Positions 8,050 to 15,185 of a DNA stretch of 32,691 bases are shown here, in pieces. Positions within the stretch are counted from its first letter, which is position 1. Each line of letters begins with the position of its first letter. The notes under the pieces are model-generated. The model was given only the letters and a program-made list of their open reading frames with translations. It was not told where the DNA came from and made no database searches. The stretch covers positions 1 through 32,691 of the forward strand of contig JAFDWC010000016.1 in the NCBI GenBank assembly GCA_018268655.1. Reading direction: 5' to 3'. The DNA comes from Actinomycetota bacterium (lineage in GTDB: Bacteria > Actinomycetota > Thermoleophilia > Solirubrobacterales > 70-9). The position numbers and the translations under genes were made by a program.

Positions 8050-8591
8050 TGGACACGAAGCAACGAGACGACGAACGAGTGGTGGCCGAGTTCCTGCAGC
8101 CGCTCTCGGAGCTGCAGCCCGCTTCCCGTCCCGCGGCAGGGCGCGCGCGCCGACCCGTTCGAAGGACGGTGCGGAGGACGACCGTGGTCGCCTTCGTCGC
8201 GATCTGCCTCGGTACCGGCGGGGCGCTGGCGGCGACCGGGGTCTTCGGCCCCCTGCACGACGTGACCTTGCAGCCTCCGGCCAATCCGATCTCCTGCTCC
8301 GGCCTGATCGGCAGGCCGGCTGGCGCCGCGATCCGTTTCTTCTCCGCCCACGGCTACTCCGTCTCGTGGCGCTACCAGACGTTCGGGACGACCGTGGTCG
8401 AACCATCACACCCCGGCGAACCGACCGGGGTGGTCGGAGGCCGGTCGACCGAGGTCGAGCGTCCCCCCCACGGCACCGTCCTCTTCGACGCGGAAATCGT
8501 CGGCGGGGCCGACTCCAAGCGCGTCATCGCCTTCGCCGTCGACCGCGACGATCCGAACGCGCCGCAGGTCCAACCGCCGCGCGGCTGCTAG
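8049..8591 (+). CDS. Putative sigma-associated single-pass membrane protein
   Basis: 180 aa, ATG at 8049 overlapping the sigma-gene stop and preceded by AAGGAG at 8036-8041. Residues 1-44 are a charged, Arg-rich cytoplasmic N-terminus. A single helix (VVAFVAICLGTGGALAATGVF, about 47-67) follows, then a small extracytoplasmic domain with two cysteines (CSGLIGRP and a terminal RGC). The arrangement is like ECF-coupled anti-sigma or sensor proteins, but no known anti-sigma domain is evident. The function is inferred from coupling only. Confidence 0.78.
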   Translation: MDTKQRDDERVVAEFLQPLSELQPASRPAAGRARRPVRRTVRRTTVVAFVAICLGTGGALAATGVFGPLHDVTLQPPANPISCSGLIGRPAGAAIRFFSAHGYSVSWRYQTFGTTVVEPSHPGEPTGVVGGRSTEVERPPHGTVLFDAEIVGGADSKRVIAFAVDRDDPNAPQVQPPRGC

Positions 8592-8634
8592 ATCGGTAGG
8601 GGAAGTCCGGGGACGCCGGGTGCGACCCGCGCCC

Positions 8635-8673
8635 GGGGCGCCTTTCTCTCGCATACCAAGAGAAAGGCGCCCC
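8635..8673. terminator. Perfect 15-bp stem terminator
   Basis: GGGGCGCCTTTCTCT (8635-8649) and its exact complement AGAGAAAGGCGCCCC (8659-8673) enclose a 9-base loop, 43 bases after the stop of the membrane-protein gene. The stem is GC-rich at its base and A/T-rich at its tip, and there is no U-tract. It resembles the hairpin at 32320-32364. Confidence 0.8.
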
Positions 8674-8819
8674 AGCCCCCCACCACCCCGAACGCGCCGA
8701 CGGGGATCGTGACCTGGCCAGGGCGATTGACCGCGAGATGCCGATCTGGGAGCTTGGGCGAACCGCGCAGAGCGGTGCCGTTCGTGGACGACGCGCAATC
8801 GCAAGTCGGGAGTCGAGCC

Positions 8820-9658
8820 GTGAAGAAGCTGATCCTGGTTCTCGCCCTCGCCGGACTTTGCCTCGCGGCCATCGCCTATGCACCCGCGCTCGGGTCCGCG
8901 GCGGCATTCCCCGGCCTCCCCGGCGTTCACGTGCACCTGCCAGAACCCGAAAAGGCGGCCTACTTCGACGTGGTCGTCGAAGGCACGACCGTCGACAGGT
9001 TGACAACGGAAATGTCGGGGGAAGCGGCCCCTGCCTGGTCACCGAGAACGGGACCGTGGTCGACACCACGACGTACCGGCGAGGTCGCGGCGTGACCGTG
9101 GAGTTCGCTCAATACGGGCACAAGATCGTCGTCACCCGTGCCGGCCGGATCGGAGACTCCTCGCTCGCGACGAAGGTTGAGAACAGTCGCACCGCGGAAG
9201 GCGGCAGCCATTTCGCGCCCTTCGACCCCAACCTGCCGTGCTTGGTGCCCACCTACGAATTCTCGAGCAACGGCGGCTGCGGCAAGACGTTCACCAGCAG
9301 TGGCGACCTCTCCTTCTCCTATTCGGCTCGCGGGCTTGGTCTCGAAGTCACCCGATCGACCAAGCGCAAGAGCGGCTTCGGCAATCCCAACGGCTGCGGC
9401 GAAGACCCGCAAACCGGGATCAACGAACCGTTCACCCTCGCCTGGCCGACGCAGCCGAAGCTGGAATCCTCGCCGAGCGTTACCGCGAGAGAGCTCTTCG
9501 GCGGCCGCCATGCGATCATCGCCCTGCTCCGGAACTCCGACGTGGGCAAGCCGGTGAAAGTGAGGACCCGCCTCGGCATCGCGCCGCTGACCGGCAGCGA
9601 GGAAGAGTCCGCCACCAATCAGGCGACAGTGCGACTGATCCGCGTACCCGCGCCGTAG
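8820..9658 (+). pseudogene. Secreted protein gene with a -1 frameshift
   Basis: A GTG at 8820 opens a clear signal peptide (KKLILVLALAGLCLAAIAYA) followed by PEKAAYFDVVVEGTTVD, then the frame loses coherence and would stop at 9095. From about 9015 the -1 frame gives a coherent beta-rich secreted protein (GPCLVTENGTVVDTTTY, FAQYGHKIVVTRAG, PCLVPTYEF, NGGCGKTF, then FTLAWPTQP) ending at 9658. Together they make one exported protein of about 278 residues with several cysteines, interrupted by loss of one base somewhere between about 8990 and 9020. Both halves are otherwise intact, so this is a recent mutation, an assembly error or, less likely, programmed frameshifting. I do not recognise a named family. 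The 3' end overlaps the convergent HxlR gene by 40 bases. Confidence 0.7.
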
Positions 9659-10275
9659 AACCTGCGGAGGACCGCCGGGTCCCCTTCGAAGCTGACCCCC
9701 TGGGCCTCGGCGTCGGCAAGCTCGAGCATGCCCACGAGCAGGCCGAGGACCGACCTGGGCGGACCGGCGAGGATCGCGTCGGGGCTTTCGACCGGGCCGA
9801 GCTTGATCTCGATCGCACCGTCGCCCAGCTCGATCGCGATCGGCTGATCCCCGGTCCGTAGCTCGACGGTGACGGGCGATTCGTCGGGTTGCAGGTCGGT
9901 GAGCATCAGCTCCAGGGCCGCGGCAAGCCAATGGCTGCGGATGGCGTCGTCGGGGGCCTGGTCGGCCATCAACGGCAGGCCCCAGCGCATCAGGTCGTCG
10001 AGCACCGGGCGCAGCTCCTCGCCGCGCGGCGTCAGCCGGAAGAGCGTGGTCGCGACCGGAGGCGGCGCCTCCTCGCGGACGACGACACCGGCGCCCTCGA
10101 GGTCGCGGAGCCGCTCGGCGAGCAGGTTGGACGCGATCCCCGGGAGTCCGTTGCGCAGGTCCGTGTAGCGGCACGCCCCCCGCAGCGCCAGCTCGCGGAC
10201 GATCAGCAGGGTCCACCGATCTCCCACGACGTCGAGCGATTTCGCAATCGCGCAGTACTCGGCATAGGACCTCAT
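9619..10275 (-). CDS. HxlR-type winged-helix regulator with SCP2-like C-terminal domain
   Basis: 218 aa, ATG at 10275. Residues about 6-95 are an HxlR-type winged helix (YCAIAKSLDVVGDRWTLLIVREL, then YTDLRNGLPGIASNLLAERLRDLEGAGVV). Residues about 115-215 form a domain of the sterol-carrier SCP2-like type seen in actinobacterial HxlR proteins (ELRTGDQPIAIELGDGAIEIKLG), which may bind a hydrophobic ligand. It is divergent from the DHA2 exporter at 10385, so it probably represses that gene and itself and is relieved by an exported compound (inference). A TAGAAT -10-like element sits only 10 bases before the ATG, implying a very short leader. Confidence 0.88.
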   Translation of the reverse strand: MRSYAEYCAIAKSLDVVGDRWTLLIVRELALRGACRYTDLRNGLPGIASNLLAERLRDLEGAGVVVREEAPPPVATTLFRLTPRGEELRPVLDDLMRWGLPLMADQAPDDAIRSHWLAAALELMLTDLQPDESPVTVELRTGDQPIAIELGDGAIEIKLGPVESPDAILAGPPRSVLGLLVGMLELADAEAQGVSFEGDPAVLRRFYGAGTRISRTVA

Positions 10276-10285
10276 GGCTCCACTT

Positions 10286-10291
10286 ATTCTA
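10286..10291 (-). promoter_or_regulatory. Likely -10 box of the HxlR gene
   Basis: On the minus strand TAGAAT ends 10 bases before the ATG at 10275, with a TTGAGA-like -35 (plus 10307-10312) and a 15-bp spacer. This would start transcription within about 5 bases of the start codon, suggesting a leaderless or near-leaderless mRNA. Confidence 0.4.
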
Positions 10292-10309
10292 GCAGGGAGT
10301 TTAAATTCT

Positions 10310-10353
10310 CAAGGTTTTACTTGACTTTTTTGTCTATCCGCTTTAGAACCTTG
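10310..10353. promoter_or_regulatory. Inverted-repeat operator candidate flanking the exporter promoter
   Basis: CAAGGTTTTA (10310-10319) and TAGAACCTTG (10344-10353) are complementary at 9 of 10 positions. One arm abuts the -35 box and the other covers the -10 box of the exporter promoter. This is where a divergent repressor would be expected to bind. Confidence 0.5.
10321..10349 (+). promoter_or_regulatory. Sigma-70-type promoter of the DHA2 exporter
   Basis: TTGACT (10321-10326), a 17-base spacer and TAGAAC (10344-10349) lie in an unusually A/T-rich gap, 35 bases before the ATG at 10385. Spacing and -35 match the housekeeping consensus well. Confidence 0.6.
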
Positions 10354-10384
10354 GCATGCACCTGCTTCCTCCCGAGGAGAACTG

Positions 10385-11950
10385 ATGAACCGCAAGCCCC
10401 TGATCCTGATCTCGCTGCTGCTGGCGGCGTTCGCGATCAACGTCGACACGACGATGGTCAACGTCGCGCTGCCGACACTGGTCGATCAGCTCCACGCGTC
10501 CAACTCGCAGCTCCAGTGGGTGGTCGACGCGTTCAACCTCCTGTTCGCGGCATCGGTACTCGCGTTCGGCAGCCTCTCGGATCGCTTCGGTCGCAAGGGA
10601 ATGCTTCTCGTCGGCCTCTCGGTCTTCGGCGCGGCGAGCTTCGCCGGTGGTCTCGCCGGCAACGCCGGCGAGCTGATCGCGGCGCGGGCCGTGATGGGCG
10701 TGGGCGCGGCGATGGTCTTCCCCGCCACCCTCTCGCTGATCACCAACGTCTTCACCGAACGTGGTGAGCGGGCATTGGCGATCGGCCTCTGGGGCGCGAC
10801 CACCGGCGTCGCGATCGCGCTCGGGCCGATCGTCGGCGGCGCCCTGCTGCAGCTGTCGGACTGGCGCAGCATCTTCTTCGCGATGGTGCCGGTGGCGGCG
10901 ATCGCCGGCGGCCTCGTCGCAACCTACGTCCCGAGCTCCCGGAACCCCAGCGCGCCGAGCATCGACCGCACCGGGTTCGCGCTGTCCACGGCGACGGTCG
11001 GGCTCCTCGTCTACACGATCATCGAGGCTCCCGGCCACGGTTGGGGGAGCGCCTGGACGATCGCCGGTTTCGCGATCACCGCCGCACTGGCGGTCGCCTT
11101 CATCGCCTGCGAGCGGCGAACCGAGCAGCCGATGCTCGACCTGACCCTGTTCCGGAACCCTCGCTTCACCGCCGCCAGCGCCTCGGTTGCGATCTCCTTC
11201 TTCGCCCTTTCCGGCTTCATCTTCCTCGTCACGCAGTACTTCCAGTTCCTCAAGGCGTACGGCCCGCTATCGACCGGTGTCCGCCTGCTGCCCGTCGCCT
11301 CCTGCGTCGCGATCTCCTCGGTCCTCGGCACGAGGTTGGCGGTGCGGCTCGGGACGAAGCTGGTCGTCGCCTTGGGTCTGCTGTTGATGGCGGCGTTCTA
11401 CTCATGGGTCGCGACTACCTCGGCGACTACGGGCTACGGGACGATCGCGGCGCAGATGATCGTGCTCGGGACCGGCATGGGCCTGACCAGCGCGCCGGCG
11501 ACCGAGGCGATCATGGGCGTCGTCCCGAAGGCGAAAGCCGGGGTCGGATCGGCGGTCAACGACGCCACGCGGCTGCTCGGCGGCACCCTCGGAGTCGCGG
11601 TGATCGGCAGCCTTTTCGCCTCGCTGTACGCAAGCCGGCTGACGAGCACCCTCCCCGCCGAGTTGCCGGGTGGCGTCGCCCACAGCGCCACCGGCTCGGT
11701 CGGCGCCGCGCTCACCGCCGCCGGCGAACTGAGTCAGGCCAATCCGCAGCTCGCGGCAACGGTTCACCACGCCGCCAGCTCGGCCTTCTTCCACGGCTTC
11801 CAGACGGCGAACTACGTCGCCGCCGGCGTCGCCGCTGCCGGTGCCCTGATGGCGCTGGCGCTGCTGCCGGCCCAACCGACGGCGAGCGGCGAGGACGTCG
11901 CGAGAACGCAGCCGCTCAGCTCGCCGGCCACCGCGGCAGCGGGCGACTGA
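10385..11950 (+). CDS. MFS drug exporter, DHA2 (EmrB/QacA) family
   Basis: 521 aa, ATG with GAGGAG at 10374-10379. There are about fourteen hydrophobic helices, as in DHA2 proton antiporters. Signatures: NVDTTMVNVALPTL in helix 1 (the D-x-x-x-V-N-x-A-L-P motif), GSLSDRFGRKG (motif A) between helices 2 and 3, ARAVMGVGAAMVFPATLSLI (motif B), and TTGVAIALGPIVGGALL (motif C, antiporter type). The protein exports hydrophobic compounds from the cytoplasm; the substrate is unknown. Control by the divergent HxlR/SCP2-like regulator is likely. A carbonic-anhydrase gene follows 30 bp downstream with its own strong ribosome-binding site, so the two may be co-transcribed. Confidence 0.92.
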   Translation: MNRKPLILISLLLAAFAINVDTTMVNVALPTLVDQLHASNSQLQWVVDAFNLLFAASVLAFGSLSDRFGRKGMLLVGLSVFGAASFAGGLAGNAGELIAARAVMGVGAAMVFPATLSLITNVFTERGERALAIGLWGATTGVAIALGPIVGGALLQLSDWRSIFFAMVPVAAIAGGLVATYVPSSRNPSAPSIDRTGFALSTATVGLLVYTIIEAPGHGWGSAWTIAGFAITAALAVAFIACERRTEQPMLDLTLFRNPRFTAASASVAISFFALSGFIFLVTQYFQFLKAYGPLSTGVRLLPVASCVAISSVLGTRLAVRLGTKLVVALGLLLMAAFYSWVATTSATTGYGTIAAQMIVLGTGMGLTSAPATEAIMGVVPKAKAGVGSAVNDATRLLGGTLGVAVIGSLFASLYASRLTSTLPAELPGGVAHSATGSVGAALTAAGELSQANPQLAATVHHAASSAFFHGFQTANYVAAGVAAAGALMALALLPAQPTASGEDVARTQPLSSPATAAAGD

Positions 11951-11980
11951 CACAGCGATCGAGCAAGGAGGCAGAGCACC

Positions 11981-12544
11981 ATGATCAGCCAACAGACTCA
12001 CCCGAGCCCCGGCCGGAAGCCCGCGACCGGGATGGCGGCGGCGCTGGCGCGCAACCGCGAGTTCGCCGCCGCCACCGGCCACGAGGGCGCCGTCGTCCTC
12101 CCCAACCTGCGCCTCTTCGTGATCACCTGCCTCGATCCGCGGGTCGACCCCGCCCGCGTCCTCGACCTCGGGCTGGGCGACGCGATCGTCGTCCGCAACG
12201 TCGGCGGCCGGGTGACGCCGGAGGTGATCGACGACGTCGCCTTCATCTCCCAGATCGCCGAGGGCGCCATTCCCGACGGTCCGCTGTTCGAGGTCGCGGT
12301 GATCCACCACACACAGTGCGGGGCCGGGGCCCTCGCCGACGACGGGTTCCGCCGCCGCTACGCGGCGCGGACGGGCAGCGAGGAGTCGCTCTTGCGCGAG
12401 CGGGCGATCCTCGACCCCGCCGCCACCGCCAAGGCCGACGTCGCCCGCCTCCGCTCGGCGGCCTCGATCTCGGCCCGGGTGCGGGTCTCGGGCCACGTCT
12501 ACGACGTCAGCACCGGCCTCGTCGAGCCGGTCGTGGATCCCTAA
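11981..12544 (+). CDS. Beta-class carbonic anhydrase-like protein
   Basis: 187 aa, ATG with AAGGAGG upstream (11966-11972). The zinc-ligand and catalytic dyad pattern is complete: Cys50-x-Asp52-x-Arg54 (ITCLDPRVD), His110 and Cys113 (HHTQCG). VVRNVGGRVTPEVI is the conserved core strand. The family interconverts CO2 and bicarbonate in the cytoplasm. This actinobacterial subgroup has an N-terminal extension and lacks part of the C-terminal helices, and activity has not been shown for all members. It follows the exporter by 30 bp. Confidence 0.85.
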   Translation: MISQQTHPSPGRKPATGMAAALARNREFAAATGHEGAVVLPNLRLFVITCLDPRVDPARVLDLGLGDAIVVRNVGGRVTPEVIDDVAFISQIAEGAIPDGPLFEVAVIHHTQCGAGALADDGFRRRYAARTGSEESLLRERAILDPAATAKADVARLRSAASISARVRVSGHVYDVSTGLVEPVVDP

Positions 12545-12614
12545 CCGGAATTTTCAGCATTGAACTCTGCCGAGTGCTTGTGGCAACGAGTCGGGCGCCG
12601 CTGGGGGCGAGGAG

Positions 12615-13098
12615 ATGGGGCGCCAGCCCGCCTATGACGGGTACGCGCAGATCATGACCGGCTACGCACCGGAGCTGAACGGCATCGCCAGGGGCTTCGG
12701 CGTCTTCGACCACTGGTTCAGCGAGGTGCCCTCGCAGACGTTCATGAATCGGTCGTTCTGGACCGCCGCGCGCTCCTCGGGCTTCGTGGTCAACAGCCCG
12801 GTCTCCGACTTCACCCGGCACAACACCGCCGAAACGGTGTTCGAGCGGCTCGAGGCGCACGGTCGTTCCTGGAAGGTCCTACATCCAGGAGCCGATGGCG
12901 CTCTCCTTCACGAGCCTGATCCACATGCCGCGCCTGAAACCCCGGCTCGCGACGAACTTCGTGCCTTACTCGGAGTTCGAGCGGGACGCGGCCGACGGCA
13001 CCCTGCCGGACTTCAGCCTGATCGAGCCGAACCTGACCTCGGGCCACGGCGACTATCTGGCCCCCGGCGCTCAGCAGGGAGAGGCCGCACGGCAGTAG
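12615..13098 (+). pseudogene. Phosphoesterase (phospholipase C/acid phosphatase family) fragment, frameshifted
   Basis: The frame from 12615 encodes YAQIMTGYAPELNGIARGF, FDHWFSEVPSQTFMNRSFW and NTAETVFERLEAHGRSWKV. One extra base at about 12879 then moves the reading into the frame YIQEPMALSFTSLIHMPRL, TNFVPYSEFERDAADGTLPD, FSLIEPNLTSGHGDYLAP. Joined, this is the central part of a PF04185-type phosphoesterase. The N-terminal region with the first metal ligands and the C-terminal third are missing, so it is truncated on both sides as well as frameshifted. A GAGGAG before the ATG at 12615 looks like a ribosome-binding site, but homology begins mid-domain. It is surely non-functional as the parent enzyme. 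Confidence 0.8.
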
Positions 13099-13104
13099 CC
13101 CGGC

Positions 13105-13695
13105 TCAGCGGCGGTAGACCAGGTGGGTGACATGGGGCGTGGTGCGGCTCGAGACCGGCTTCAGCTCGAGGTCGTCGGCGCCGGCGAAGATGCGCTCGCC
13201 GCGGCCGGCTACGAAGGGCACCACGTGCAGCCGCAGCTCGTCGACGAGGCCCGCGGCGAGGTACTGGTTGAGGGTGCTGGGGCCGCCGGCGATCGAGACC
13301 GTCTTCTCCCCCGCGACCTCGCGCGCCCGCTCCAGCACCGTCTCGATCCCGTCGCTGACGAAGTGGAAGACGGTGCCGCCCTCCATCTCGACGCTCGGGC
13401 GCGGGCGGTGGCTGAGGACGAAGGTCGGCGCGTGGTAAGGGGGGTCCTCACCCCACCAGCCCCGCCAGTCGAGGTCCCACTCGCCCCGGTCGGGCCCGAA
13501 CATGTTGCGCCCCATGATGAAGGCGCCGGCCTCGGTGATCGCGGCGAGCTCCTCGGCGTTTTCCTCCGGGTATTTGAACATCCAGGCGCTGAGGAGGTCG
13601 AGGTTCATGTCTCCGAACGGTCGCTCCCGGCTCTGGCCGTCGCCGGTGGCGTAGCCGTCGAGCGTGATCATCATGTTCGCGGTGACGTCTGGCAT
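13105..13695 (-). CDS. Dihydrofolate reductase-like (RibD C-terminal) protein
   Basis: 196 aa. The ATG at 13695 is chosen because GGAGGAGGAG lies just upstream; the longer in-frame extension to 13740 would run through an operator. Motifs of the RibD C-terminal/DHFR-like family: MMITLDGYATG at the N-terminus, GAFIMGRNMFG, TFVLSHRPR, and the nucleotide-binding SIAGGPSTLNQYLAAGLVDELRLHVVPFVAGRGERIF. These stand-alone proteins use NADPH and reduce unidentified substrates; they are not trimethoprim-target DHFR. Divergent from an HxlR-type regulator, with two identical-type palindromes in the gap, so regulation by that protein is likely. Confidence 0.88.
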   Translation of the reverse strand: MPDVTANMMITLDGYATGDGQSRERPFGDMNLDLLSAWMFKYPEENAEELAAITEAGAFIMGRNMFGPDRGEWDLDWRGWWGEDPPYHAPTFVLSHRPRPSVEMEGGTVFHFVSDGIETVLERAREVAGEKTVSIAGGPSTLNQYLAAGLVDELRLHVVPFVAGRGERIFAGADDLELKPVSSRTTPHVTHLVYRR

Positions 13696-13727
13696 TTCGT
13701 CTCCTCCTCCGGTCGGGGCGCGACCGA

Positions 13728-13740
13728 TTGCAAGCTGCAA
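13728..13740. promoter_or_regulatory. Operator palindrome copy 1 (TTGCA-N3-TGCAA)
   Basis: A perfect 5+5 palindrome, TTGCAAGCTGCAA, 33-45 bases upstream of the reductase start. The same pattern recurs at 13769-13781, with centres 41 bp apart (about four helical turns). It is likely a binding site for the divergent HxlR regulator. Confidence 0.6.
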
Positions 13741-13768
13741 GTGGCGTCAGCACGCTACCATCAACTAA

Positions 13769-13781
13769 TTGCAGAATGCAA
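13769..13781. promoter_or_regulatory. Operator palindrome copy 2 (TTGCA-N3-TGCAA)
   Basis: TTGCAGAATGCAA is a perfect 5+5 palindrome followed by GT as in copy 1. It coincides with the apparent TTG start of the regulator gene, so binding would block initiation of its own transcript. Confidence 0.6.
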
Positions 13782-14293
13782 GTAGAAAGACCAAAGGGCC
13801 GGGCGATGGCAGATCCGGCTGCCCGATCAACCTCTCGATCGAGGTGATCGGCGACAGGTGGTCGCTGCTGGTGATCCGCGACATGATGTTCGGCAACCGC
13901 CGCCACTTCGGCGAGCTGCTGGCGGGCTCGCAGGAGGGGATCGCCTCCAACATCCTCGCCGACCGCCTCCGCCGCCTCACCGAGCAGGGCCTCGTCTCCC
14001 GCTCCCCCGACCCCTCCCACAAGCAGAAGGTCATTTACAGCCTGACCGAGCCGGCGATCGAGCTGGTCCCGGTGATCGCCCAGCTCGGGACCTGGGGCCG
14101 CCGCCACCTCCCCACCACCCCCGAGCTCTCGATCCGGGCCGAGCTGCTCGAGGAGGGCGGCCCGGAGCTCTGGGAGGAATTCATGGTGGAGCTGCGCGAG
14201 CAGCACCTCGGGATCCCCAGACCACCCGGCGCCGGGTCGGTCCTCGACCGTCTCCGAGCCGCCTACGAAGCGGAGCTGGCGAAGGTCAGCTGA
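13769..14293 (+). CDS. HxlR-type winged-helix transcriptional regulator
   Basis: 174 aa if the TTG at 13769 is used. Winged helix at residues about 18-110: CPINLSIEVIGDRWSLLVIRDMMFG, HFGELLAGSQEGIASNILADRLRRLTEQGLVSR and KVIYSLTEPAIELVPVIAQLGTWG. The C-terminal 50 residues are charged and possibly helical. The start is uncertain: there is no ribosome-binding site, and the TTG lies inside an operator palindrome. A TACCAT -10-like element at 13756-13761 would place the transcript start at about 13768, consistent with a leaderless mRNA starting at this TTG. It probably controls the divergent reductase gene. Confidence 0.87.
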   Translation: MQNASRKTKGPGDGRSGCPINLSIEVIGDRWSLLVIRDMMFGNRRHFGELLAGSQEGIASNILADRLRRLTEQGLVSRSPDPSHKQKVIYSLTEPAIELVPVIAQLGTWGRRHLPTTPELSIRAELLEEGGPELWEEFMVELREQHLGIPRPPGAGSVLDRLRAAYEAELAKVS

Positions 14294-14380
14294 GCGCGAG
14301 CGTGGAGTCGAGGACCGATTTCGGCACCAGGTTTTCGGCGCCTCGCATCTCGTAACCGTCGATGGCAACGCACTGGCCGG

Positions 14381-14776
14381 CTAGAGGCCCAGACCCTCTG
14401 CGACCTTCTGCGCATCTTCCTCATGAAACGAGATCGGCTCGTACGGCATTCTGTTCACGAACAGCGTCCCGTCTCGCCACCGCAACTCGGCGTCTTTCGA
14501 CGATCCGTCAAACACGATCCCCTTGATGCTCGCCCTGAAGACACCCGGACGTCGCAGGGCCAGGACTACCAAGTTCCCCGCCCCGGTGGCCACGAGCACG
14601 TACTCGCGCTGGAATGGAGTGAAGGGATTGACGAGCCTAGCCCTGCCCCCGCCTCTGTTCACCGCAACGAAGAAGGCGTCCACTTCTTGGGGATTCAGGT
14701 ATTCCGGAACGATCCGCCTCAGCTTGGCGTAGGGGACCCCTCCCTTCTGCCATTCCGATATTCCCCCAGCGTTCAT
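14381..14776 (-). CDS. Conserved hypothetical protein (131 aa)
   Basis: ATG at 14776, preceded by GGAGTGAGG about 9-15 bases upstream. The protein is a mixed alpha/beta sequence of normal composition with no signal peptide or membrane segment. Notable stretches are GGGRARLVNPFTPFQREYVLVATG, LALRRPGVFRASIKGIVFDG and LRWRDGTLFVNRMPYEPISFHEEDAQ. The alternating hydrophobic strands and a final helix resemble a small beta-sandwich or PH-like domain, but I cannot name a family. It is convergent with the HxlR gene and stands alone. Confidence 0.75.
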   Translation of the reverse strand: MNAGGISEWQKGGVPYAKLRRIVPEYLNPQEVDAFFVAVNRGGGRARLVNPFTPFQREYVLVATGAGNLVVLALRRPGVFRASIKGIVFDGSSKDAELRWRDGTLFVNRMPYEPISFHEEDAQKVAEGLGL

Positions 14777-14933
14777 CCCAGCAGCCTCACTCCAGTCGGC
14801 GTTATACGGACCCGTGTCGAGCGGCCGCAGGCGCTCGATCGGTGGCGGCCTGCCAGGTGGCCAACCAGGTCAGGATCAACTCGGCGCCCACACAGGTAAT
14901 TCATCGGGCTCGGCAGCGTGGTTCTTTAGACCG

Positions 14934-15130
14934 TTGGAGGAAACGATCGCCTGCGACCGTCCGGACGAGGATGGCTCGATCGTCGCGCGCGTGCTCGAGG
15001 TTCCGGGGGCGGTGAGCCAGGGCCGCACTCCCGACGAGGAGCTGGCCGGCAAACGGCCGACTCGGATAGAGAGCACCTGCGGTTCACCGCGGCCGCGTCA
15101 AGCGCCGCGACCTCGAACCGCACGGCCTGA
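14934..15130 (+). pseudogene. HicBA-like toxin-antitoxin remnant
   Basis: Codons from 14934 give DEDGSIVARVLEVPGAVSQGRTPDEELAG, which closely resembles the N-terminal half of HicB antitoxins (D-x-D-G-x-x-V-A-x-V-x-E-x-P-G-x-x-S-Q-G-x-T). The rest of the HicB helices is not maintained. Some 40 bases later, codons 15097-15126 read VKRRDLEPHG, like the start of a HicA toxin (MKRRDLxxxLxxHG), with GTC where GTG would start. The following sequence is not HicA-like. It looks like a decayed, internally deleted hicB-hicA pair. The match is short, so confidence is modest. Confidence 0.38.
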
Positions 15131-15185
15131 CAGCTCCCTGGGCCGGCCGCCGCCCGGATGGACCAGCCTCCCCTGCGCGGCGGAC

